DNA of 64,000 nt from contig NC_045148.1 of NCBI RefSeq assembly GCF_008831285.2, positions 248,001 through 312,000 on the forward strand, given 5' to 3'. Position numbers and translations under genes: made by a program. Under the pieces are notes generated by a model. That model was not told where the DNA came from. It was given only the letters and a program-made list of their open reading frames with translations, and did no database searches. The DNA comes from Nymphaea colorata (taxonomy: Eukaryota; Streptophyta; Magnoliopsida; Nymphaeales; Nymphaeaceae). Below are positions 52,241-64,000 of this stretch, piece after piece (positions within the stretch are counted from its first letter, which is position 1; every line of letters starts with the position of its first letter).

Positions 52241-53964
52241 CGTTCGGGCGGGGATCGAGACGCTAGTGTCGATCAGGTAACCGGCCCGACAAGGACGGGC
52301 CACCGCCCGGAGAGGCGGCTTCACCTTCAGAAAGTGGGTCCCACCGATGAGCAAATAATTCTCGCCCGATCATGATCGAAGTCGATCACCGGATCCGACC
52401 ACGGACGCCCGTGACAGCGACGGTGGAGAGTTACTAGGCATCGACGTGCTTTGAGAAATCTGGAAACGAGAAAAAGGAATTGGATCTGAGTGGTATACCG
52501 GGTTTTGGATTTCAGCACATTTTTTGGATTTGGATCCGGCACGACTTATATAAACTTAGCTTGATCGCAGCAAAAGTTCGAATTATTGCCATTATGTTGC
52601 CTTATTGTTCTGGTGAAGTTTGGTGGCCCGCAGACTTTCGGTTTAAAAATATTTGTTATCAAACAACAGCATGATACATATGACTTGTAAATGTCACCAA
52701 GTTGACAAGAGGTAGAAAGTTGGAAAACTACTCCCAATTTTTTTTTTTTTCATTTAGCCTAACAGAAAAAAGTTCAATTCTTAGGTTGAAGGAGACCTTA
52801 AAGACCTGGGGAGAGCAGATAGCTCTCGAGAGTGGAGATATTCGGATGAAGCAGAATGTTCAGCATTTGAATGAATGAAAAGTGAAACACCATCAACTAG
52901 AATGTCGTGCATCTATCATGTATAATCTAAAAAAATATATTCACAAGAATTAACTATCGATTAAACTTCCATCAATCTAGTTAAACTACGGCTATCAAAA
53001 CAAATGCAGAGATAACTCTAGAGATGCCTTTTCTGCTTCTTTATGTCACAGTCCAGGGAATCTCAAATCAACGCCACTGAATTTTCAACTATATGCGGTA
53101 AATAAATAAATCAATAAATAAGTGAAAATCCCAAAAGCCCATGGAACTCCAAGACATATCCTATCTATCCACAGATAAAAAAAAAAATGAGCAACAATTA
53201 TTATCCTTGTGGTTTTGTTGGGATGCTCAACAAGGGAGTATGGTTTGGACTTGTTGATGTGATTGGCCCATGTGGGCAGATTTCCTTTTCTTTCGTTCAA
53301 AAACTCCTCGCACAAGATCAAAGAGTGTATCTGAAAAGAAACATCGCCGGTCACAGCTTTACATGTGGAAGGAGCTCACTTTACTTTTCGTGTCTAATCT
53401 TTAAATTCAGAATAGTATGAACACATGATTGCTACATGAAATTGAAAAAAGGAATGGAACAAATTAGTATAGAAAACCTGAGGAAGTGATGGTTCATGGA
53501 ACTGACTGCTTTGAATGATTAATTAAGCGGAAAGCCAACGAAGAGCAAAGCCAAAGTGGTATTCCTCTTCTTTTCTTGTTCATCTTCCCTTGGTTAACCA
53601 AGATTGCATCTTCTTCTAAATTTAAAAATGCTTAAACAAATATAGACGTAAGTCATGTGGTACTGAAAAGCCTCTCGTCCATCTCAATATCAAGTTCAGT
53701 AATTTTCTTTAAGATTTATGTATAACCAAATAGTTGAAACATCTACATGAAAAGAAAATAAAGAAAGTTTGGGAGGGCTGGTGTGGGCAACTGCCTGCGT
53801 ACAAATATTTATTCTTATATATACATATATATATTTAAGTTTTCCATTTAAAAATAAAGAACTTTTAAGAGACTGGTGTGGACAACTGCCCGCTCCAGTC
53901 ACAATGTGCTACGCCATTGGAGAAACATGATTTAATATCTAACCTACTTTTCGCTTGCATCAAT

Positions 53965-54280
53965 TGTACTTTAGTTTTTGACCGGAGATGCCATACTCAA
54001 GCGGTCGAGAGACTTTGTCGCTTGCCCGGCAAAGAAAAACCCCGAAGCTAGTATCGCTACCCTCCAGGCTAGCTCATAATTGCCCCGACTTATATAAGGA
54101 GCTGATGCCTATAAGAACAAATTAGCAACTAGCTTCTTACCAACTACTACATCAATCACCCTTCTACACTTTGAGATTACATTAATTAGTCAAGGTGAGA
54201 AGGGACCCTAATTTCATCTTGGATTCTTTCTTACGTGTCTACGCGTACAATCCAACATGGGGCGCCGCGACAAACTTGTT
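53965..54280 (+). mobile_element. LTR-like fragment
   Basis: A TATA-like ACTTATATAAGG (54089-54100) is followed by a CT/AC-rich leader-like stretch, then ...CCAACA and directly TGGGGCGCCGCGAC (from about 54257), which resembles a plant retrotransposon primer-binding site of the TGGCGCCG type. No coding region and no second LTR were seen. This is inference from signal order only. Confidence 0.25.
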
Positions 54281-54963
54281 TTAGTTCATTTTGTCTACGA
54301 GTGCCTTAATCTGGGATGTTGGGTCGCATCTTAGTTTAATTTGACATACTTTAGATCAATTTCACTGAACACAGATGTCCACACGAGTGTCCATATTGGA
54401 GGACACCCTTTTCCAAGGTCAAAAAGTCATCACCACTGTACATAGCGTCCAAGAAGCTGTAAATTTTCTTATAAGGCCAACCCATGATTCGTTCCCATTC
54501 TTCTTGTAGAAACATTTATTTATGTGCCCATTTGGTTGCATTTATGACTTTTTCCATAGGATTAGGTCATCATCTTTGGCATTTTTCTTCCTAGACAATT
54601 GATTGCAGAAAATAAAAAAGGATGTCAAGCTCCATGAGGTTTGACATTTTTTATCAAGAAATTTATTTAAACATATTTTAGGTGTGAGTTGTGAAGGCTT
54701 GGAGAAGAAATGTGGATCTGTCTGTGCATTTAAAAATGTGTCTATGATTACTTTCTTTGTGCAATCAAATGCAATAAGAGAAAGCGCTTCTTCAAGCTAA
54801 AAAAGGCAAAGATAAATGAATCTATATAAGAATATTGTTGCCTTTGAAAGGAATGCACATGATAGTGAGTCCTTTAGTAATCATAGTCATTATATGCAAT
54901 GATCAGGAGAGTCTTGTGGCAGTTTAGATTTCTTCAAAAATATAAAATATTATTGGTTTAGGA

Positions 54964-54994
<31 letters not shown>

Positions 54995-55485
54995 ATGAAG
55001 TGTGACCATGCATGATAAAGCGTAGCATGCAGCACAGTATAGAAAGCAACCAAGATTTGTATTGTATCTATATGGATCCAATTTTCCTACTGGAGTTTAT
55101 ATTAATATCTAATATTGGATGTTTGAATCTTAGTTGGTGGTCATAATAGACTAGAATTTCTCACTCTTTTTTCCTGCGAATACTTCCTTTGAACACATTT
55201 TTGCATTATTATTGCATGACTGTCTATAGTCTTCCATAAATTTTGTAATCTAATTCTTGATTAACTTTCACTTGACAATCATAAATTGATCGTAGCTTGT
55301 CATATTTTTGGTTAGATTATTTTGTTGTGCATGTATCATATGTGTGCTTATATAACACACATGCATGTGCCCTTACGTAAGTTGATGCGGCCTTAGACTT
55401 TGCAGGTAAGGGAAAGGGGGAGAGCTTCGGCCAGCTTCTCGTTTCTTATGGAAAAAAAGGTGGAAAAAAAGAAATTATGTGAACA

Positions 55486-55560
55486 TGAATGCATGCATGC
55501 ATGCACACACACACACACACAAGAACATGCACATGCACATGCACACATGTGGTGCTTGCA
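55486..55560. repeat. (TGCA)n / (CA)n simple repeat
   Basis: Tandem ATGC units run into a (CA) tract, then a CACATG-rich stretch. The short ORFs on both strands are His/Ala/Cys repeat artefacts. Confidence 0.9.
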
Positions 55561-58501
55561 CACGCACAGGCCCACATACCAACTATTTCAACTTTGTAGG
55601 CCCCATGGAAGCAACACAGTACCTGGTTTTGGCACTCATATCCCACACTTCATGTGCAAAAAGATGCTCTACAAGGCCTCTAGGGACAGCCATGGCAGCA
55701 AGTTTCCTGTGTCAGATAATGTGCTTCATATCGCTACAAATAAGCTAGCATCCAAGGCGCCTTGTACCATAGAAGCTCCAAAAGTTTTAAATAATAAAAA
55801 ATTACTCTCAGGCGTGGATTCAACTTATTTTGGACTTACATCGGCAGACCGCAATAAATATTTATTTCAACTAAAAATTCATAATTCATGTATTATGGGG
55901 TTTTCACCTTTTGTCTTCCTCAAAAAAATTCGTATAAAGGGGGGAGGGTCCATATGGGCTGACCTACAAGTTTTGGTTTATTTCCAATTAGTACCTCTCA
56001 ATCTTTTATTATATATTTGAACGGATTAAATTTTTTTAAAAGTCCAAAAATGAGTTATTAAAAATTTTTTGGTCTCAAACCCACATAATATGCACTGTCT
56101 TTTCAAGTTCACAAATTTTGAAAACGTCGGACATTTTACATAAATTTATTTAAAAAATCTTTTGGCTACTTTTGGAACTTCTCTTTCTGAAACTTTTCCT
56201 TCGGTAAATTTTAATCGAGGGAATATTTGATAGCCTCAAATTTGAGAACCATGAAATTAATGTCAGTTTCATCCCAAATATTAAATCCAATCTTTTTTTC
56301 TTTTCAATACAAAGAAATAAAATAAGGATCTTAAATGTGGATCTTAAGTCCAACTTAGTTTGGTGAACCATAGATTTTTCATGAATCTATTAGTAAAAGC
56401 ATGGTATATATAGTATCCATATCAGATCCATAAATTTCAAATCCAGAGTAATCAAATGCGGGTCACTGTTTTTCTATAGAAACTTCATGATGAGAAAAAT
56501 TAATTGCATTTCCCAATGCGATTGGTGAAGAAATTTGGTGAAAGTTCCATTGAAGAAGGAAACTGTTTTTTCCTACTCCTTTCCTAAAGAAAAAGGATTG
56601 TAGAAAAGCCCGTTCTTTATAAAGGAAAGAAATTCCCATGTTTGTGCTGCACCGGAAAATTCTATACGAAACTCACACATTTCTGGGAAAAACTTTTCCT
56701 TTTAAGCTTTGCCTGACACGACCATATTGCAGAGAGATTCGACGACTGTCCAGGGGCAGTCTGGCCATTTAAAGTTAAATCTGCATGTGAACTTTAGGCC
56801 GCCCCCAGGCACTTAACGCATCAATATTTTTGCCTGAACCAAAGAAAAAGTGAAAAAGCAAATAATAAAATAAGTAAAAACTAAAATAGAATTTTTTTTT
56901 TTCCAAAGTGAGAGCTAAAAAAGTACAATAAAGGGTAATCTAGTCCTTTTCTACTAACCAATAAATTATAATTGCAAAGTGCAAAGTGCAAACCACCCCA
57001 CCGGATCAACCCTTTTGAATGGATCGGATAGACCCAGATCCAAAAGCACGGGCACCCGTGATTTCGCCTATTCCAGTCCAATTGGATCGGATTGTGTCTG
57101 ATCAATCTGGATCTTGTATCCAAATTTATGAACCTGTCCAAGCGCTTGTTATTGATTATTTTCCTAGTTTACTTTACAAATTTGAACGATCCCTACTTCA
57201 ATGTACGTAAGGCGGTTCGGGTCGATCACGAACGAAATCCATGTCCGGATATTATTGCTTCCCGGGCTCATTCGGCTCTGGGTCAGCGTTGTGGCACAAT
57301 CGCGAGTTCTTTTTATTCGTAGGGGTGCTTTTGTAAACAGCTTCTGAGACTGAGGTTGCCGTTGCAACGGAAAAAGGGAGGGAAACGAGGCGGTCAGCTG
57401 TACTCCAGAGATTTTCCTTATCATGAAAGGACAGAAAAGGGCTTGAGAATTCGAAATTCTTCTTCTTTACTTTTAGCCGAGGCACATAATCAAACCGCCC
57501 CTCAGGGGTGTTAATAATTTTTTTTTTCTGATATCTTGCCGAACTGTTTTATATAGATGAAAAATAATTGAAGAAATTGAATTGGATTGGATTCAGATTG
57601 AACAGGTGATCGGTTCCAGGCTCAGTTTTAAATAAACGTCTGATGAAATTTGGATCTGCATTGAACTTAGTTCTAAATAAATGTCCTATATCTGATATCT
57701 ATACATTTCGAAAGTCAGCTCTTGACATCTCGCAATTGGGTCGGGTTCAAATTCAAGATTCCGATGGAATTGAGAATTCAGACTCAGATTCGAATCTCTT
57801 TCGTTCGTATTCGAAAATGAATTGAATAAATCTAAATATATGAACATCCATTGAGCACCCCATTCAACTTGGACTGCATCATGGTCATATTATTTCAAAC
57901 TGTTATGATTAGTAGTTTAATTCAACCTTAAGTGACCTTAATAACACAATAAAGAATAATATTTCATTTAATAAATATTTAATTATTGCTTAATTAAGGC
58001 ATTTAAGCAATTAATTGTGCCATTAATACTTATACATAATTCTTATCAATTTACTATTTTTTATACATATGTTGGTTGGTGTATCATAAAAGGGTACAAT
58101 GCATGTGTTCATGTAAAGGTTGCGTGTCCATCATGAATATCCTTTAAAGCAAATGAGGATCCTAGATATCGATAATGGCCTCCATCAGCTTTTTCAACAT
58201 TTTATAATAGTAGATCTTCTCCAAGTTTTTGGACCAAGAATCACTCCAGCCCTTCCTTGGATCAAGTAAAAAATTTGGATCTTATTATTGATGGAATGCA
58301 TATTTAATTGCTAAGCAACTTCATAATCAGTTATGAACCCGAATCCAGTATCCAACTGAAACCCCATAAACAGTCAAACCTGCTATATAATCTTACACGC
58401 GTTGGGTCCAAGATTCCAAATTTGGTTGTAGATCTAGGGCCTGTCTTATGTCTCTGAATCAAATCTGCAAAGGCTAGACCCACAGAAAACCAAGTCATTT
58501 A

Positions 58502-58706
58502 TGTAATGCCCCGCTTTCGAAATTTAGTTCGAAGATTGTTAAAGAAACTTATAAGGAGGGTTGTTAAATAGTTGGCGTTCACTGTTCGTAGTTTACTTGG
58601 GCTTGAAACCAAAGCTATTAGAGAATGGGTTAGGATCGGTCAAGATAGAGGTTTGAGTCCTGTGTAAAAGTAGGTCAGGTCGTTTTAGTGGTATCAAAGC
58701 ATGGTT
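58502..58706 (+). mobile_element. LTR-like fragment with tRNA-Met-type primer site
   Basis: The stretch begins TGTAATGCCCCGC, a common plant LTR start, and about 185 bp later reaches TGGTATCAAAGCATGGTT (58689-58706), one base off the usual plant primer-binding core TGGTATCAGAGC. The end before it is degenerate (TTTTAG). No gag or pol frame follows. It is probably a truncated, old retroelement. Confidence 0.35.
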
Positions 58707-61700
58707 CAACACTCGGATTTAGAATGTCACATGTGTAGACGAGTGTACCTTAGGAAAGGTGGATTATAATACATCAGTATTGTATATGAGATTGTGATGA
58801 AACTTAAGAGACTTAACTACACTACTGCCTATTCATCAACGAGAGTGACTACACTATTAGGCACATTTAAACTTGGTGATTGTAATGTTTCGAAATGTAA
58901 TTTTGAGACACTTTGTCTTATAAGATGCCAAACGAACACAGTACCAAATGTCTTAAGTTGCATGGTTACCTTTCTCTTGAAACCCTGTCAGAAACTCGTG
59001 TAGTCGTGTACATCCTCTTCTCACGCAAAACGCCATCAAATACTTCAAAAATAGCATGACATGTAGGTTTAAAGGCAAAAGCATAAAGAAGACATGAATT
59101 TTTTGGTGCATTCAGGACAGAATGGGCTCTCTCAGCGATGTTGCAACGTATATCATAGTGATTAGGAAGAAGAAGAGCAAACTTAAGTTTTGCTCATGAT
59201 ACTTTTGCAGGTAGAATGCTGAAGGCCAGGTTCTCCAGAAGGATGCAGCACAATTTTAGGAGCTGAAGTGGTGATTATAAGTTGATGGCAAAAGAGGCGG
59301 AGCCAGGATTTTTTCGTTGTAGGGGCCGAACTTTGGTTTTTCAAAATTTTTATGTATATTAAACTACTTTTTTTTAAATTTATATATTTAAAATCTAAGA
59401 TGAGGCCAAGCAAGTGGGAGCCACTTCCAATAACAAAGGAAGGACACAAAGATTAAAAACATGTTTGAAGGCAGATGCAGGAGGCCAAAAAGGTGGATGA
59501 ATTTGAATACTAGAGATCAGGTCACTTGTTCGTAAGTCTCATGGATACTTACGTAAGGTCTACATACTTGTATTGTTGTACTCATACCTAAAGTGGGTAC
59601 TTGGACACACTTGGGTACTTTTTAGCTCGAAGCTCATTTAAACTACTTAATTTTTACTTAATTTAATTTTTTTTAATTCAGTTTTCATTCTGGGTTTTTA
59701 GAGTTATTGCTTATCAACGTATAATATTTTTATTTGAATCACTTGTTTATTTAAATGTTGCTTTTATTGTGATTTTTTTTACTAGTTTTCATATATATAT
59801 ATATATATATATATATTGTATCCCCATTTTCATATTTTCTAAAGTTATTATATTCGTGCCCATATGTCTATAATTATACTCAAATCATACCCATACCAAT
59901 GTGACTTTGTTGTATCCGAGTGGTGAACAAAGAGATTCCACTAACAGTGGGCAAAATAATCTTGAATTACAAGGAATAGACAGTAGGTATGAATTTTAGT
60001 GATTACAGCAGCTTACCGCGAATATTTGGATAAGAACAATGCTGGTCAGAAGTGGCGGTGTGTCTGCTTCCTGGTTTTGTGATGCTTGAACATTCTGGCT
60101 ATCGTTTACTGTTTTTGGTTTTGTTTTCTTAGATTCCTTTCTCGATTTGATTTGAATAAAGGAAGGGAGCCTGCTCCAACAGCGTTTCGCTGGAAGAACT
60201 TAGCCATATTTGCCTCCTCAGTGTGAAGGCATTTAATATGAGGAAAATAATGCCGAAGAAAAAAACATTATATCTAATATATGTTTATGGTCTCTTACGA
60301 TACATTCCATTGACTTTCTTTTCATAATTCCACGAATCTTAATCTAGCTCTCTTTAATTGCCATGAAAGCAAAAAAGAAGGAATTGCGTAGACTTTCACC
60401 ATATTCTAAAAAGACGGACACGCGGAGAGTTTTGTAATGTTGTTCAACAAAGAACTTAATTTTTTATTCATGTTCTTAGACTACCCAAATGACTATCAAA
60501 AGCGTGTATATATATATATATATATTCCAATTAAAATATCTCCGCCAGAAACCAAATGCAACGCCTTGGCAGCACATTGAACGTGTTCATGAAATAGTGA
60601 TATGGTCAATTGACGAGCGCTGTTCATTTGGTCAAAAAACTTAGTCACAAAACCATTAAATTGATGAAGATCAAATGTTTTAATAGTCAAATTTGTGTTT
60701 CTATGTGTGGTCTACCTAACCCCAACTAACAAAAAATGATCCACTTGATGGGAAAGCATTAGAAACTTTTGTGATCCATAGTTAGTGTAGTTGGTCGAGC
60801 GAGTACGCCGGAAAAAATCCAGTCGTCAGTTGTATTCCTATAGTGGCTACTCTCTTGGACTGTAAAATTAAGGTGAGATGCGTGATGCTCCAATTAACGA
60901 AGAGCGCCCACATAGATTTCGAGACGACCCTAAACCCTAGACCCTAGAGGCAGGGGACGATTCATCTCATTTCAATCATTGGTCAGTTTTTTTTTTTTAA
61001 TAAATTCAAAATATTCTAATATCAAGTGGCGTCCTTATCAACAACACAATCGTGGTGCACAGCTTATCATTCTATAAGACAAAAAGAGAGGGTGTGACTC
61101 TATCTTATCTCGAGACTTTGGATGATTTGATGATGAATGCATCGAATCTCTGCATTGACTTGGTCGACTCGTTCTAGTCCCATCCTCTACCTAGCCATTA
61201 GACTCACAGTCTCAATAATCAGTTTTTTAGAGTCAGACCCAGAGGGCTCGAGCGCCATTGAGATTCGAACTAGCGAGTGCTAGGTTGAGCTCGAATGGGC
61301 TTAGTTCAGCTAAGTTTGGCTCGAAACAAGGATCATCAAGAAAGAGGAACGGGAACTTAATGGCTTTCTAAAAGCAACGACGAGAAAAATAGAATTATTG
61401 TGAGACTCACATCACCAGATGAAGTTAATGTCGAACGATATTTTTGAAGTTATTGCACCACCTGGGATACTATATCGCCGTTGAGAACGTCGCGAAAAAT
61501 TGACGATATTTTTTAAGACATCAACGATATCTGCGTCAATCTCTCTCTAGCGTGCACGAGTTTCAGGGTTGGTGAGAAGGGGAAGGTTGTGTACGGGGAA
61601 AGTCCGATTGGGAATCGAAACTACCGCTCTCGATCAGAGTGAGGTTTGTCGGACGAGCGAGGTGCAAGGAAAATTTCGTGAAATTTGTCGGAAGCTGACA

Positions 61701-62058
61701 GTCCTGAAAGGAGGAGGAAGAACCCGCATAAATTCGTGAAATTTCGGCTCGAATTCTGAATCGTGATTGTCTGAGGCGAAAAGGAAGGATTGTCGCTCGA
61801 AATCGTTTGTTTGTCGGCTTCCGGAGAAGAGAGTAGCCGGCGGAATCGAAAAAAGTAGGATTTTGCGGCCCAAATAGGGATTTTTCTTCGTCGGAGAAAG
61901 ACGGGTTGAGCAGAATCGTCCAGGAGGAGGAGCGTCAGGGGGTCGCCGGGAATTTGGCTTTCGGACTGCGGTTGGAGGAGCCGGTTAAGGGAAGACGGCT
62001 AGAGTTTCCGATATTGAAGGGAGGGCGGAGCCGTCGAGTATGCACCTTGGCCTGAGAA

Positions 62059-64000
62059 ATGTGGAACGAGGTCGTGAATAGACAGCTGGGCAGATCGAGG
62101 CCATCCGCCTTCGCCAGTCGGGTGCGTGCGTCACGTCTCTCATCCATCAAACTTTCCAACAATAAAGAGATAGTTAGCCTGCACAAGGGTGGCGTCAACA
62201 CGCTGCAGGTAACCCTCATCCCCTTTCTTCTTGCAGAATCTTGCTTCTGCTTTGCCATTTCCTCTGACGAACAGGGGAATTTCCGCGTATACGGCTGACT
62301 TTTGGCCTGAAAACCTGATTAGACTGAAACTTTCATCCTTTTCAATAGTTGAGCTATTTCTCGGTGGTCTTCTGATTGCTTTTGTTCTAAAAACTGTTCG
62401 ATGATATAGAAGTGATACCGCTGTTTTTTAGTTTGAAAGTTGGTTAGTTTTTTATTTAGTTGTTGATGGATGAGAAGAATCCAAGGTTCGCGTAGAAAGA
62501 AGTGGATCAGAACGTGCTCCTCTAATTGATGTTTGTGATATGTGCTTGAAGTTTTTATAAAGAGTTAATTACTGTAATTTTACCTGTTTTCACCAATATC
62601 GACTATAAACTTGACTCTGTGAAATGTTTGAGGAATTTCTGACACAAGTTCCTTTTTCACCTTCCCCCTTCTTCCTGATTGCATGATCGTAGAATTCATT
62701 ATTGTAGGTACAAATACAAGGAGGAAAGTCCTGGCATGCCTTAAGTTCAAGCAAAAGAAGAAAATTTTCTCATTAATACAGTAACAAGTGTATTACAATT
62801 CTGTAAGATAAGAAATAATACCGCAGATGCTTTTGTTGTAATGATGAACAAATTTCAAGTTGCGTTAGTCTTTTTAAGTGAAGTCTCTAAAGTGACAATC
62901 TTTTTTCAAGGCGAATCACATATTTTTATGTTTCATAGATTGTGTCTGTGGGTTTTGATAATATGGAATCAACAGTCTCCCCATCTTCTGGACTATCTTT
63001 CATGAGGAGTGTGATAAGCTCTCGATGGTTACCTTTGTGGATGCATTCACGGGTCTAATAACCCATACTCGTGTCTTCTTCTGGAAATAAAAAAGGAATA
63101 TAGCCTATTCAAACTCCCAGAGCACATAATGCTTTTAGTACTTTTTGAGGCCTACTACGCTTCCTTAGCGTCTATTATTTTTCTATTTCTTAGGAAACCT
63201 TGAGGTTGACTCGTCAGGCAAGTTATAGCCTTCACTAGCACCAGTGCCATCAGTTTAAGAGGCAAGGAGGAGGAGGAGGAGAGAGAAAAAGGGGGGTTGT
63301 GGTTTGCATGGTCTGCCTTGCACTTTGGTAAACAAAAATTTTCATACTGATATTGTGGAAAATATAATAGAGGCCTTTGAAAAATTTTCTTGGCCACCCA
63401 AGGAAAAAATGTTCACTCTGTCACTGGGTGCCAGGTACTAAGCTTCCATCTGGACATTTCATAAAGAATGCTTCCAGCTGCATCAGCAATGACTGCAAAG
63501 TCATAATGTTCTCAATTTCATTATGTTTGAGCTTGAGTTCATTTGATTACTTAATTTAGTTTAAGAGGCTTTTCTTTGACAAGTTAAAGAATTCCACTTT
63601 ATTACATGGTCAGGTTGACTTGACGGAAGGTCGTTATTTGCTATCGGGTGCATCAGATGGATCCGCTGCAGTTTATGACATACAACAAGCTACAAGCTGT
63701 GATAGCAATGCAGTTGCAAAACACAGGCCACTTTTTCTGGTTGATAAGAATGTTCAATGTGGTCATAGCTATGCAATATCATCAGCTGTTTGGTACCCTG
63801 TAGATACTGGGCTATTTGTTACAGGCTCCTATGATCAATATGTTAAAGTTTGGGACACAAATATGACACAGGTTCGGTGATGCCTTGTTTATATCTCTTC
63901 ATGGTTGTCTGTAAACTACAAGCGGGGAACTGATCTCTATACTCCTTTATAAGTAAATTATAATTTTTATTTTTTCATTTTTCTTCAGGTGGAGATGAGT
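62059..64000 (+). CDS. CSA-1: CSA/ERCC8-like WD40 protein (5' part; continues beyond window)
   Basis: Substrate receptor of a CUL4-DDB1 ubiquitin ligase in transcription-coupled repair (family knowledge). Exons: 62059-62208, 63614-63871 and 63989-64000 (cut by the window end), all joining in phase; 140 residues are visible. The N-terminus MWNEVVNRQLG and the segment EIVSLHKGGVNTLQ followed by VDLTEGRYLLSGASDGS closely follow plant CSA-1. Two WD40 blades are seen: LLSGASDGSAAVYD, then VFVTGS-type sequence LFVTGSYDQYVKVWD, after AVWYPVDTG. Intron 1 is 1.4 kb. The start is the first ATG that gives the family N-terminus. No defects are seen in the visible part. Confidence 0.92.

Larger units (their letters stand above)
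52241..62058. other. About 10 kb gene-poor region upstream of the CSA gene
   Basis: AT-rich, with no ORF I can tie to a family. It holds (AT)n runs at 54964-54991, 59791-59816 and 60506-60525, a (TGCA)/(CA) block at 55486-55560, LTR-like scraps near 53965-54280 and 58502-58706, and a stretch at 59289-59330 (GGCGGAGCCAGGATTTTTT...GGGGCC) that resembles a dispersed plant repeat. The last 0.6 kb should hold the CSA promoter. A telo-box-like AAACCCTAGACCCTAG sits near 60930-60950. Confidence 0.6.

Noticed and set aside
55400-56020. 206-codon plus-strand frame
   Set aside because: Its first half is the TGCA/CA simple repeat read as His/Ala/Thr; no start context, no family, no exon partner.
61634-62258. 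Minus-strand frames overlapping the CSA first exon
   Set aside because: The plus strand carries a clear CSA N-terminus with matching splice sites.

Overview
The window is plant nuclear DNA, almost certainly from an angiosperm. It has intron-rich genes with GT-AG introns, AT-rich intergenic DNA with (AT)n, (GA)n and (CT)n microsatellites, full-size PDR-type ABCG transporters, an HDA9-type histone deacetylase and an AGC-VIII kinase with the plant-specific DFD motif. I cannot name the species. There is nothing prokaryotic: no operons, CRISPR arrays or phage genes. No wholly new biological system stood out.

Layout. Positions 1-7029 (minus) hold the 5' two thirds of a PDR/ABCG transporter gene that runs off the left edge. 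Positions 8724-21224 (minus) hold a complete tandem paralogue with 20 exons and 1466 codons. Its exons match the first gene in length almost base for base. After 7.6 kb of intergenic DNA, 28824-37640 (plus) is a complete 14-exon class I histone deacetylase of HDA9 type (429 aa). About 200 bp past its stop lies a ~1 kb element with inverted ends (37840-38828). It carries a broken antisense fragment of a pentatricopeptide (PPR) gene and four separate short tandem duplications. Positions 39351-42764 (minus) hold a complete low-molecular-weight protein tyrosine phosphatase with a plastid-type N-terminal extension. At 43215-43662 (plus) is a partial second copy of the HDA9 3' end, introns included, with an internal deletion. 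Positions 45925-49960 (minus) hold a KIPK/D6PK-like AGC-VIII protein kinase (854 aa) with a probable 5'-leader intron upstream. Roughly 52.3-62.0 kb is gene-poor with a few retroelement-like scraps. At 62059 (plus) a CSA/ERCC8-like WD40 gene starts and runs off the right edge.

Functionally these are unlinked housekeeping and transport genes: membrane export (PDR pair), chromatin deacetylation (HDA9), protein dephosphorylation (LMW-PTP), polarity or growth signalling (AGC-VIII kinase) and transcription-coupled DNA repair (CSA). The structural interest lies in the tandem PDR duplication, the HDA9 3'-end segmental duplication flanking the phosphatase gene, and the gene-capturing element between HDA9 and the phosphatase. 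Exon borders were read by eye from splice sites. For the three complete multi-exon genes and the kinase, the exon sums are exact multiples of three, which supports the models.
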